Origin: Drosophila persimilis
Taxonomy: Eukaryota; Arthropoda; Insecta; Diptera; Drosophilidae
Length of the DNA: 64,000 nucleotides
Reading direction: 5' to 3'
Assembly (NCBI RefSeq): GCF_003286085.1
Contig: NW_020825538.1
Span: 48,175 to 112,174 of the forward strand
Position numbers and translations under genes: made by a program. The notes beneath the pieces are model-generated. The model did no database searches, was not told the DNA's origin, and was given only the letters and a program-made list of their open reading frames with translations. Each line of letters begins with the position of its first letter. The first letter of the stretch is position 1. This document shows positions 37,982-50,440 of this stretch, piece after piece.

Positions 37982-38868
37982 GGCACATAAATTACAGAAA
38001 AACAACAACAACAGCAGCAGCAGCAAAAACAGTAAAGCAAAGCAAAGAAAAACATGGAGAAAAATGAAAATGATAAATTGCAAAACTGCACATAATTATG
38101 CAATTAAAGTTCGACGTTGTAAAAGATGTGATGTTGTAGTTGTACTTGTGCATTCCTCGTCTTCTTCGTCTACTTTTTCTTTTGTTCATTCTTTCTATGG
38201 CTTTTATTATGGCCTGCAAAGGCCAAAACCAGAAGCGGGCCACAAAAAAACCAACCTACTACCAGCGGACTTTTGTTTTTGCTGATTGTTGCCACTGATT
38301 GTTGTTCTTGTTGCACCAAATGTAAGCAGTGCCGTGCCACAAGAAATCTATAACCAGCTGGCGAGGAGAGCGTGTGAACTTTGTGATAGAGCGACAGAGA
38401 AAGAGATAGAGAGAGAGAAAACTTTCTACCAATTAAAGAATAATTTTCAATTAGAACTAAATCTTTCTAAGAAAACATTCTGATCCAAAAATGAGGATTA
38501 TTATCACATGAACGTGTACCAAGTGCCACAGTGGGGCAAAAGCATTCAAGGGTACTGCAAAAAAGAAAGCCACTCCCAGAATTCGTTCATTTCCAGGCCA
38601 AACTTTTCCTTACATTTCCCCGAAGCTTACAATTTTCATCAGTCGCAACCAATTTCAAAAAACCCCAAGTAAAAATCCCATTATCAACTGAAGAGCACAG
38701 CACACAAAATGCATTTAATGTGGAATTACACGTGCACACACACACATCGTAGTGTTTGTAAAAAGTAAAGAAAACTACGAATATTTTCCGTATGCACGCC
38801 CAATTTAAAATTAATTGCCAGACACAAAAGAACACTGCGAAAAATGATGATGACAGCGGGCGATGGAC

Positions 38869-38897
38869 GGGGGAGGGGGGACGTGGGGGAGGGGGTG
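38869..38897 (+). repeat. G-rich tract with four long G-runs
   Basis: Four G-runs of five or six bases with short spacers on the sense strand, fitting the G-quadruplex pattern. Confidence 0.55.
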
Positions 38898-40639
38898 TGT
38901 GAGTGTGTCCTGGCTGTGCACTGAAGTATGCATGCAGAAAATTAAAATTAATAATTTATATATTTAAAGAAGGGAGCCAGTAAGAGGGAGGGAGTGAGAG
39001 AAGACAGAGCGACAGAGAGGCAAGATATGTCCGTTGGTTGGACGAAAATAAATAAAGAACATGAAAGAATTTTATGGGTTTTATTGCGACCACAAGGATA
39101 ACACCTCCACCCACCACCCACCACCTACCACCCACTCCCCCACTACTCCCCCACGCTACTCAAAAACCAGGATTTCAAGAGAAAAACTATTGAAAAGATA
39201 CCCCACGAATTCTCACCGGTTGGGGATAATATTTTTAGTAGATATAAAAATTGTCCCTTCCTTTTGATCTCCAAAAAACCCTGGCAAACCCCTTGTACCC
39301 CTTTCGAGGACTGGAAGTAACAAGAATTCCCATTTTACGCCACCATTTTTTATTGCTATTAAAAATAGACGCCAATGTAAATACAGGGAAAAACAAATAA
39401 AACGCGACAACAGAAAGCAAACAAATTAAAAAATTATTTTTCATAATTGAGCAGCAAACCATCAGCCCCTCAAGCCCTGCCCCCCAAGCCCTCTCTCCTG
39501 CCTGCCCTGCAAACAAAGGCGGGACCCCACAGAGGCGGGTGGGGGGTAGGCGAAAAACGTTCAGCAAATTGCAGTAAATTATAGGGCTCTGACCTAAAAG
39601 GGGGCGTGCTGCGTGCTGGGGAGAGGGAGAGGCCAACACGGGTCCGAAAGATTGACAAGTTTGTTAAGGCTGTGTCTTGTGGGCGTGGCAAGGGTTTGGA
39701 TAGGCCCTGCCTAATGGCTGTATGGAGGGGGGGATTTCTTGGAAATCGTTTAAGGAAACATTCAACAAAAAAGGGAATTTCTTGGAATTTATGAATTGAA
39801 AACTCTTTTGGTCTGGATATTGGAAAAATCCATAGACCATAATCACTTTTTCCCTATAGAGGTGGGCAGACCACAAAGAAAACAAAGCCCCAAACCCAAA
39901 AACTGCCAAAAACTGGAAATTTCCATTTCCATTAACATTAAAAAACCCCCACCGCAAAAACCACCCGAAACAACCCTTTTTCTGTAAGGGCACCCCTGGC
40001 ACACACTCACACACTCACACACACACACACTTGGACACACACACAGAAGAAAAATGTGCCGCATTTCATTTCATTTGACTAAAATTCCAATTCACTTGAA
40101 AAACAAACAAAAAAAATGTGAATATTTTGCATATATTTTGTGTCCACTTGTGTGTGTGTGTGTGTGCCTGTGTGTGTTTAACATTTTTTTGAATGTTTGT
40201 TTTCCTCTATTTTGCATTAAGGAAAAGCGTACAACTTTTTTTTTGTGCCAGAAATTCCAGGCAGCCAATAATAAAAAATATAAATAAAATGGGAAAAATA
40301 AGGAAAGAAACAAAAAAAAATAATGTTGGCCATAAAAATTGTTGCTTATGGATGGTACAGGGGTGCACGACTGGGGAGGGGGGAGGGGGGCTATTCACTT
40401 CAGGTTTATAAATAATTCATACGAATTGCGCGTACAAGAAATTAAAAAAAAGAGAGAGAATACCGTAAAAGAAAAGGCAAAAGACGGCAGGAAAAACTTT
40501 GAGGAAGCTTATTGATTTTCTTGTGTGAAAATTGGGGGGGACCCCATGCCCATCCCCATGCCCATCCCCATCCCCTTCTCCTCCTCCCTTCCTTCCTTTT
40601 AAAGACTCGAAAACCGGGGCGAGGCCGAAATGGAAATGA

Positions 40640-41060
40640 AAATGTAAAAATAAAGGCAATTTTTATTGCAATTTGCATGAATAAACTATAAAAAAAATAA
40701 ATATAAATATAAACATAAATAATGTGTGTGTTGCCACAGTTACAACAAACAAATAAACAAATAAACAAATAAACAACAAACAACAACAATAAAGGCAACA
40801 AAAAACAAAAAAAATAATCGTAGAAAAACTCACGGGGGCAAAAAAAAAAGAAACAGGCAGACAGCAGTAGGAAAAACTATAAGAAAAAAGTAGGGGAAAA
40901 CAAAAATAAATAAACGAAAATTGTTTCTTTGCCCCAGCCCCCCAGCCCCCTGAAACCAAGTGGAAATCAAGAAAAATACCAAGAAGAAGAAGAAGAAGCA
41001 AGAAAAAAAAACAAGGAAAATGTTGTGCTGGAAAAGCGAACCGAAAAGAAAATAAAATAA
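40640..41060. other. A-rich stretch with AAAC/AAAT tetramers
   Basis: The composition recalls the A-rich leader at 4791-5772, with an array of AAACAAAT tetramers near 40745-40785. It contains no open frame of note. It could be an internal leader, but there is no splice or promoter signal to support that. Confidence 0.3.
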
Positions 41061-44000
41061 ATTGCATCATAAAAACGGGCCGAAAGTCGGGGGGGAGATG
41101 GCAATTGTAGGAGAACCAGAAAGAGATGGCCAGAAGAGGAGGAGGAGGAAGAGGACGTAGGAGAAGAGGAAGCACAACGAGCAAGTGGGAAAAGCCGAAG
41201 AAGAAAATGCTGAAGAAGTAGCAGAAGCAGCAGTTAAATTAGAATTTTATGCAAATGAGATATATTTATAGAAGAGATAAAACAGAAGACGAAGAAGGCA
41301 GAGGGAGAGAGCAGCAACAATAGGGGAAAGAAGAAAAAAAAACTGGAAAGCAAAATGCAATCGAAGTTTGAAGAAATCGTGTGCCTACCATTTTCCATTT
41401 CCCCATTAATTATGCATCTAAAAACCATATCAAAATGTTAATAAGTCTCGCAAATATTTTGCAAGTCTATCAACACAAAAATCCCATAGAAGAAACACCT
41501 ATCTTTAAACGGGGCGTGGCATTCGCTTGCCCTACTTTAAAATCAGAAGCGCTACTTGGGGTCTTTCCCCCTCAAAGAATGGCGGGCTTTCAATCGATTG
41601 AATGGCAGATGGACTAAGATTCAGTCTCTTCAGCGAACATGGAACATTTCACTGGTGCAAAGAAGTGGTTTCTGGATGTTCTGGATGCCCAGTTTTGGGG
41701 GGTTTCAGATCCGATCAGAGAAGTGCGAAGACTCAGTGTTTCATAAATTTGCAATGGTCAAACCCTTAGCTAACGAAAAGGTCCCCAATTAGGCTTAATT
41801 TCGACTCCAAAAGAAAAAAAATATATATATCCTAAACTACTTGCTTCAATTATTTTTTTTTCCATTATTTTCATCAACTTTTCATTTTATGGCTCAAAAC
41901 TAAATTCCGAAAAAAAAACTTTATGCACACGCAGGAGAAAAACAAGCAGGGAAAAGTGCCGGCAAAAGGAAAAAAAAAGGTCCAAATAAAATAAAAACTA
42001 AATATGATACCGCCTAAGTGATATATGTGCGCCGGAGTGGATGCCACACAGGGCCCGGCCGTGCCCCATAAGCCAGCCCTTTAGTTTATTTTTATTTTCT
42101 TGCTGGGTTCTCTCCGGCTGTAGGTGCATTATAACTTTGATAATTACATAACTTTTATGTGTATATGAAATCTCACAAAATGTTTGGCTGCACATTTTTG
42201 CCGCAGGATGCAGCAGGATATAGCAGCAGCAGCAGCGGCAGCGGCAGCGAAAGGGGGCCATGGATGGTATACGATGGTATAGGGGCTCTCTACCATAATA
42301 AATAAACGTAAATTTTGCATGTGGCGAGTTAATGCAAACACACACACACACACACTCGCATACACGCACACACACACCAAGAGATACTCTCGCACACAGA
42401 TACACGTAGGTGCACAGGGATAGCTTTCGGGATGGGGCTCTAGAGTGGTTCTAGGGGTCCAGGAAAATGTAAAATTAATGCATAAAGTTTTACAACAATA
42501 ACGGGAATGGGAACGGGAACGGGAACAGGAACAGCTACAGAAAATAGCAACAATGTCCACACAGCGACAGCCAGCCACTAAACTAACATGAGTCCGGGTC
42601 AGGGGTCAGGGGTCGGGCTGGCGACCGGGCCCGGGCCCCCAAATAAAGACAGCCAAGTGCTGGGGGGAAAAGAGACGGTTATTAAAGGAAAATATGAAGA
42701 CCGACAGAGAGGATGGTTGAGCGAGGTGGAGCGAGCGAGAGCCTGATATTACGAGTGCTAAATAATGTTGATAAAAACCGGCATAGTTTATGTTTATTTT
42801 AGGTTTCCCCCGTACTTTATTTTGCGTAATTATCACAGACACAGAAACGGAGGAATAATGAGTGAGGGAGGGGGGGAAGCCAGGCAGCGGAAGTGCTAAT
42901 GTAAATGTCAGGCAACCGGAAGACCGGCGAACCGGAAGTTATTTCCCAAAAATGATGACAACTCAACATTCGGTCAATTCTGTCTTGACGAAATGCCATT
43001 TTAAATAGCTTCCCAGGAAGATGTGCACCAAGTGGCATAATTAAAACGAATTTCGTTGTTGAATTTAATATGCAACAGTTGTATTCCCATCGGCACGTGT
43101 CCCCAAGACTGGTATTTGTGAAGTTCTATTGGAAATTCTGGCATTTAACAATAGGGATTCGATGTGGAAGCTCTGGAATTCTGTAAGAAGCGGACATTTG
43201 CTTTTGAGTAGGCGAACCCAGGGTATTCCTTAGTTTTTTACCCGCTGCTGCACCTCTGCTTTCCCTCTGTATTGCCTGACTCTTCCAACACCCACACTCC
43301 CATGGCAGGGCTTATCTACAAACCAGATCAAACGAGATCCGCAATCCACAGCCCACACTCCACAGCCCACAGTCCACAGGGCAGAGAAACAAAGAGCGAC
43401 AAAGCGCGTCAGAGAGCGACGCAGCTCTCAAATTAAAAGAGAGTGCAAAAGAGTGCCGTTTGTTTGCCATCAATTCCATCTTCACGCGTCGTACGCACAG
43501 TTCTGTTGTTGTCGTTGTTTGTGCTTTTGTTTTTGCTGCTGCTGCTGCCGCTGCTGCGGCTGCTGCTGCTTATTGAATAATTTGATTGCAAAAGTTGATT
43601 GCATTTGGAAATTGTGTTTTGGCAAATAAAAGTTGGCGGCCAGGAAATAAATCAAACTGAATATAAAAAAGGGACTCCCGCAGCGGGGGGTGGGAGCGAG
43701 CGAGCGAGCGAGCGAGAGCGCAGGTGAGGTGTGCGGACCGACCGCAATATTTGCTTGTCTCTCCTCCGCCTCCGCCTCCGCTTCCACCAGTGCCAGCCCA
43801 TTTTCATACCCTGTGCAGGGAGGGTACGATCGAAAAGCTTTGGGCTTTGGAATACTTCATATATGTTTTCCATGCCATTTACCCTGCGATCTTCCAGGGT
43901 ATCCAATACTTTGCGAGCACCCGCCAGTGGGCATTCCTTTCTTGTTTTTTAATGACGTTACGCCCGCTTCCTTTTGGGGCCACGAAAAAGCGCATAAAGA

Positions 44001-44096
44001 AGATGGAGAATATTTTTATTTAAACTCCTCGATCCATTTCAATTGAATTCGCTTTGCCGTCGTGTGGGTTGCTGGCGAATGGTGTGGCTGGGGCTG

Positions 44097-44122
44097 TGGG
44101 GAGGGGGGAGGGGGGAGGGGAC
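44097..44122 (+). repeat. G-rich tract, GGGGAGGGGGG type
   Basis: Four runs of four to six G separated by single A residues on the sense strand, a strong G-quadruplex pattern. Confidence 0.6.
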
Positions 44123-46004
44123 TGGCACGGGGGCTGGGCCTGCACGTTTTTGCTCTTCTTCTTCTTTCTCTTCTTCTTCATTTGGCTCCTTTTATTTTTA
44201 TTATATTTTTGCTGTTGTTGTTGTTGTTGTTGTTGTAGTTGATGGTTGCGCATCGAAGAAGTATTTTTAATTTTCTGCCTTTTGCACTTTTCTCAGCTTT
44301 CAGTGTTTTTACCGGGCCATAAAAATCATAAAAATAAAAACCCAAAAAGAGCGAGCAGGCAGCATGGCGGTGGGGCAGGGGCAGCGGGGCAACGTGGCAG
44401 AGGGAAAACGAAAACGAAAATGGAAACGTGTACGAAATTTTGCGATTTTAATTAAATGATATGAAAATTGCAAGCAGCAGTCGAGGAAGAAGCGAGAAAA
44501 ATAACAAGAGAGAAGAGAACAGAAGAAGATGGGTTTTTGCGGTGCCAAAGAGAGAGAGCGGGAGAGTGAGGGAGAGCGAGGGAGTGCTGTGCTGGCTGTG
44601 TGGGCGTATGTAGGTGTGGCCGCGCCCAGTTCCTTCCTGCCTTCGGTGGGCGGAGGGGGGTGGGGGGATTGTCTCTTTTTGAGCGTGTTTCATGTTTGGC
44701 AATTATCCTCTTCCTTGAACTTTGTTTCGCAACTGCAGTTTAAGGGCGGCCAGGGATGTGGAGAGAGCGAAAACTGCATAATGGAACCCAACATTGAATT
44801 ATATGATGTGTATATATTGACCGCACCACCACCCCCCCTCCCCATTCCCCATAAAAATAACAGAAAATTCCACCATGAAAAAAAGGAATGGGGAAATGGG
44901 GAAAAACAACTCGAAGATGAAAACGCAGAGAGAAAAACAAACACCACATACAGACCCACAGCAATATTAAAAATGTTACTCTCTCTCTCTGTGTGTGTGT
45001 GTGTGTGGGAAAATAGTAATAATAATAATAATACAGTGGTCCCCCCTCTGGGAGAAAAATCCAAATTTGCAGGTCTCTAAACTTTTCTGAAGGAGTTTAC
45101 GATGGAAAACTATCGGATAAATATGGAGATCTTTTCGCTCTCATTTGTGGCCTGGAATTTCCCATTTTCTGAGCGACCACTGTAATAATATAAAATGGCG
45201 TGGGGGGCGGGGGTTGGCAGGGCAATGTGCACTTTTCTTGTTGGTCTTGCCGCCCCCGCCGCCCCTCCCCCCGCGCTCTGCCATACACAATATATATTCT
45301 CTGTTGGTGTTGTTGCCGTCGTTTTTATGGCTTTAGTTTCGCTTCCAAGGCAGGATCCCCCCCTTCCATTGCTCCGCTGCTGCTGCTGCTGACCCCAACA
45401 ACAACATTTAATGGAACATTAAAAGCAGCTTGCGCTGCCACCCCCCCAAGTCCAGCCCACAAAATGTTGCACAGCTCGACGAAAACTTTGAAATTAAAAG
45501 CGAAAACTGTGTGCTTCGTGTTTGTGCAACAAGATGTTGCATTTAGTGAAAAGCAACATTTGAATATTCATTCCACTTGATGGTTAATTGTCTGTGTGCC
45601 CAAGGGTGCCAGGGCGCCAGGGCGCCAGGGTGGGGGTGGGGGAGCTTGAGATACGATTACGAGTCCTGTGGGATGGTTATAGCAGCGGGCCAAACGGCAG
45701 GTCTGGCTGTCCTTTTAAGTGTCTGGTTAAGGTTTTTATGGCAGGTATTATGCGTTCTTTAATGCTGGAAACAGAAATGGCCGAGGAGGCGCCCAACGAC
45801 AGAGCTCGTCCTCCCCATTCTGTAGCAGAAACAAAACTTAAAAACAACAACTTAAAAAACAAACCTAACAAAGTCAAAACCTAAATTTTTAATAGGTATC
45901 CAGCAACAGAATAAACTTTCATTAACAATTTTTAAGAAGTCCATTTTTTTATAACTCTCAGTTTTAGTTCTTTTAAAAAAAAGAAAATTAAAGGAAAATT
46001 TTAC

Positions 46005-46357
46005 GATAAAAAAAAATATATATAAAAGATTCTCAATTTTAAAAATTAAAATTAATTTCATATATGTACATATGTACATATCTGTTGATTCTTGCAAAAA
46101 AAAGTGGAAAATTAAAGTTGAATTCTGAGCTTAACAAAAAATATATCTAAATTTGTAAAATAAATGTATGTAAAAGATTCTCAATTTTAAAAATTAAAAT
46201 TTATTTATAACTTCTGTTGATTCTTGTACTTCTTTTTAAAATGTAGAAAATTAAAGTTGAATTCTGAGCTTAAAAAAAATATATTTAAATTTATAAAATA
46301 TATGTATGTAAATGATTCTTAATTTTAAAAATGAAAATTAATTTATTATATCTGTTG
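46005..46357. repeat. AT-rich tandem repeat, period about 140-148 bases
   Basis: The motif AAAGATTCTCAATTTTAAAAATTAAAATT occurs in three related copies at about 46025, 46173 and 46310 (the last diverged). Between them the TTAAAGTTGAATTCTGAGCTTAA segment and a CTGTTGATTCTTG segment also repeat. Spacing is 148 and then 138 bases. The array is about 2.4 units long and has no coding capacity. Confidence 0.85.
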
Positions 46358-47164
46358 AACGTAGAGGTTTTCAAAACAAAAATGGAAATTGCTAACTTGT
46401 AATCCTTTTTTAAAAGATAGTTTTTTTTTTAAAGCTTAAATCAAAAAATAAGATTTATTTTGTAAATCAGAAGTCGCTCCCAATTTCCCAGATTGGCATC
46501 CCTGGGATACCTGATTATGGATTCGCTCTCCATGGTTTAGTGCGGGTAGTGGGGAACGGGGGCTGCCTGCACCTTTAAATGCCTACTAATTCCGTCTAAT
46601 TCTTCTTAAGTTACAATCGCAAAATACCACGTAGGGCTACATGTGTTGGTGTGTGTGTATTTTCCAATTTACTTGCGTGTGTGTGTGTGTGTTTTATGTT
46701 TTGTTCTTTTGTGCCCCAAATTGTATTTTTAATTTAATTTTACTTTTAAATCAAAAGCTTGCTGCCGCCTCCCCAGGCCTCCCCAGGCCTCTCCCCCTCC
46801 CCTCTCCTTCGGTCGCTGCGTCTTTTGCTTTTCTTTCTTTACTTTTTACACTTCTTGGATTTTACTTTTGTTTTCGCTGCTCTTCTGCTTCGTTTGCTTG
46901 TGTGTGTGTGCGGGTGTGTGGGTGTGTGTGTGGGTGGAAGGGAGATGCAAAAAGCAAACTAATCAAAAAATTCAATTTCCTTGGAAAATTTAATTTTGCT
47001 CAGGGAAAATTCAATTTGCTTGTGCCTTGCGTCTTCGTTTCTTTTCTTTTTTGTAGCTTTTTGTTGAGAGCTTTTCCTGGGCAAGAAGGGGGCGTTGGTT
47101 GTGGTTGCGGAGGTGGAGGTGGAGGCGGAGAGAGAGTGCTTCTCGCGGCTCCCTTCAACAGTTT

Positions 47165-47198
<34 letters not shown>

Positions 47199-47611
47199 CA
47201 TGTGTGGGTGATAAATTGTTCCCTTTTGTGTGGAAATTTTCGCCGTTTCTTTGGCCAAAGATAAACATTTCGAAATTTGTTATCAACCATTTCTTTTGTT
47301 GTTCGCCCAATGCCACTCCTCGCCTTCTTGCCCCGCTGCATGCGTGTGTGTGTGTGTGTGTGTGCACCGCAAAGTATGCAGCACATTCTTTTCGGTTTAT
47401 CATTTAATTAATATTTATGCGGATTATAATGAAGCCGCCTGCCGGAGCAGGGAACGGCACGGGGTCCGCCCCAGCAAAGGTCACGGCCAAAAGCAGCTAA
47501 GGCAAAAAAACCAGCCAACAGCAGCCACAGCAGCAACAACAAGTTGCCCCGGCCAGCTGCAACTACGACGGCAACTCGCCTTGACTCTGGGTTGGAGGCT
47601 CTGGCAACAAT

Positions 47612-47635
47612 GCCACAGCGGCAGTGGCAGCAACA
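47612..47635. repeat. Short CAGCGGCAGTGGCAGC array
   Basis: Four GGCAGT-type units in the orientation of the arrays at 3594-3647 and 17689-17735. Confidence 0.5.
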
Positions 47636-50394
47636 AACTGGAAACAAGTTTTCGAGCTGCTGGCTTTGGGCGCGATTTAAACATATTTTTAGCCCCACTC
47701 ACACACACACAGATGCACACACACACACAGATACAGAGACACCACAATTGCATGCATATCAAAGAAAAGAAACGAAAACTAGCTACGGGGTAAAAGCTCC
47801 TTAGATACCACACACACACACACATATATGTATGTGTGTGTACCCTTAAAGATCGAACGTTTATCTAAGATCATGGTGCAATTTTTTGGAATATTTTCAA
47901 TAAATTTGAGAACTCTCATGCATATTTATAGCCGATCGATGATGGGATCGAAAATGATTACTTTAGTGCCAGAGAATGCTCTCTCCCTCCCTCTTCGGGG
48001 GGGTTCAACTGGAATGCTTGACCCCCAGAGCACTCGTTTGACTGGTGCTTCAGCGAGGGAGAGGGGGGAGGGCGGCAAAACTCCGGCTCATTACGATGTG
48101 GGATGTGGGATGTGCTCTGGCAAATATTAAAAGTGAAAATGCAATTTATGTGTCCATTGTCTTCAGTCTTCAGTCTTCAGTCTTCTGTCTTCTATCCTCT
48201 GTTCTCAGGGAGCAGCAACACTGCAAGCTTTAACGCCTTTTTGTCGTAAATTTGTATACAACTTCTTTCAACACACACGACAGTGGGGCAAAGGCTTGAT
48301 GGGGCAGAGGAGCCATCGTGGCAACAGCTGCTTGCATTCAATACAGATTTGTCGAAGAATGATTGAAAGCCAACCCCCCTCCCCCGGCCATAATCCTCGA
48401 AAACTATTCCAATTTTCGCAAAATTTCCACAGGACTGTGGAAGCGTTTTTCGCCAGTTCTTGCGCCACTGTGCATTCCCTTCTTTTTTCAACTTTTCGCA
48501 CATTTCTTAGCTGCCTGCCAGCCTGCCTCCTGCCGCCTGCCGCCTGCCCCCTGTTGTACCACCGAGTGGCATGCCCTTTTTGAGCTTTTATGTCCTTTCT
48601 GCTGCTGGCTGTAAAATGCACTTAAGCTCTACGGATCCCCTGCCCCCAGCCCCAGACGCAACAAAAAGATGCAGCTTCCAGTTCCCCCCACACCCCCCTC
48701 TCAAATCCACTCCACTCCACTCCTTGCCCTTCCTGCCATCTCCTGTGTTGCTGTCTGTGCTGTTGTATTCCCTTTTGTTTTTTGTGGCAGATCCAGGCTC
48801 AATTTTGTTGCCCCTTTTGCCACTCTGCAGCACGTTGTTGCCGCTGCCGCTGCTGCCTGTTTGGGGGCCTGTTGCCTTGTACCTTTTAAATATTCGCAGG
48901 CATCCATAAATCATTCGAGGTTATGTTGAATTTTTAGACAATTTTTTGTTGTTGCCGTCTGCTACTCCCCAACTCCTTCGTGCCTCCTCCCCCCCGCCCC
49001 CACTGCCTCTGCCTGTTGTCTTTTCTTGGCATGATTTGTAGTTTATGGCCGCATTTGTGCCTCCTCCGGTTTTTTTATTCCCCCTGTGTTTCTGTCTTGG
49101 TTTCCTTTTTGCATTTTGAGGCATATAAATAAAATAGTGGCACAAGTTGTGGCCTTTCTCAGCGGCTCCTGCTGCTGCCCATCCATCCTGCTCCTGCTCC
49201 TGTCTGTCTCTCCCTTCTCTCTGATCCGATCCGTGTTGTCAGAAATGGAAAATTAGTTTGGCTTTTATTATATTTTTGATAAGAGCCACAAAGACAGGCA
49301 ATTAAAAGTTCGGTTAGGCGCGGGAAACGTTAAAAAACGGATTCAAAATCGGCCCAGAAGATTTCCGTGGCATCTGCAAACTGCTTTCTCTTTCTAGCCC
49401 TGTTACCCCCCCTCCCCCCCACGCTTTTCGACCACATGCAAATTTCGCGCCCTCTACCCTGGCTTTGGGCCAACAACTGTCTGGCCATATAGTTGCCACA
49501 TGGTTTACCCCGCCCCCCCCCCCCCCCCCTCTCTCGCCCCCCTCCCCCTCTCTCTCTGTCACATTTAAATGGTTGAAAACGAAAGGATTTTGCCAAAGTC
49601 CAAAATCAAACAGCAAACAAAAAAAAACACACACACACAGACAACTTTTTGCGACGCGGCAAGGCGAAAACAACAGCAGAAGAGTGGCCGTGGGGCAGCA
49701 GGAGGGGGGCAGAGTGCATTGGTGGGGGGGGGGAGACCAGACAGACGACTGGTCCTGGTCCTGGTGCTCCTCCATGGGGCTCTGGCTGTGGCTGTGGCTG
49801 TTGATGCTGTTAGAGCTGTTGCTTTTTTCCAGTTGACCAGGCTCGCGGCGGCCACACCAATAACAAAACAAAAAAAAAGAATAAATAAAGGGCCCAAAGC
49901 GCGTAGCACTCGCGAGGGGAGAGGGGGGGGCGGGGGGGAGTCTGGAGTCTGGGTTTGCGATTCCAGTGATATTTTCCTGTTCTCTTCTGTTCTTTTTTTA
50001 TGGATTCGCGCGTGTTTTTAATTAAGTGCAAAATAATGAAATTTGTTTTTTTTTTTTGGGTGGTGGGGGGGGGGGCTAAAACGAAAGTGAAACTTTTAGG
50101 ACAACCTCTTTAGAGAGAGAGAGCGAGGACTGCCTGCCCCAGGGAGGGAGGGAGAGGGGGCTTGTGGAGGGCGCCCCCAAAAATGATGGCCACTGGCTTA
50201 ATGCAATTTCTCTCGCTCTCCGAGAGATCGCGCCATGAATTTTCATTACTTGCTGCATCAGCACACAGGCGCACATTGTCGCCGTCCACCCACACATCCG
50301 CCCCCCCGCCCGCGCCCCCCTCTGGCACGTAATTCAATTTCGAACTGAAGTTAAAATTCAATTAAAATGAGTCAACTTGAGCGTAATGCAATTT

Positions 50395-50440
50395 CAGAGC
50401 CAGCACCAGCAGCAGAGCCAGAGCCAGCACCAGAGCCAAT
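50395..50440. repeat. CCAGAGC/CCAGCAC hexamer array (intron 4)
   Basis: About seven imperfect CCAGAG or CCAGCA units. Orientation is opposite to the GGCTCT arrays at 28881-30908. Confidence 0.65.

Noticed and set aside
42080..42130. AG|GT junction after a T/C-rich tract near 42122
   Set aside because: The donor half reads GTGCAT, far from GTAAGT, so it is not a credible ratchet point.
45700..45750. GCAG|GTATTA near 45743
   Set aside because: The tract before it is short and interrupted by G, and the donor is weak.
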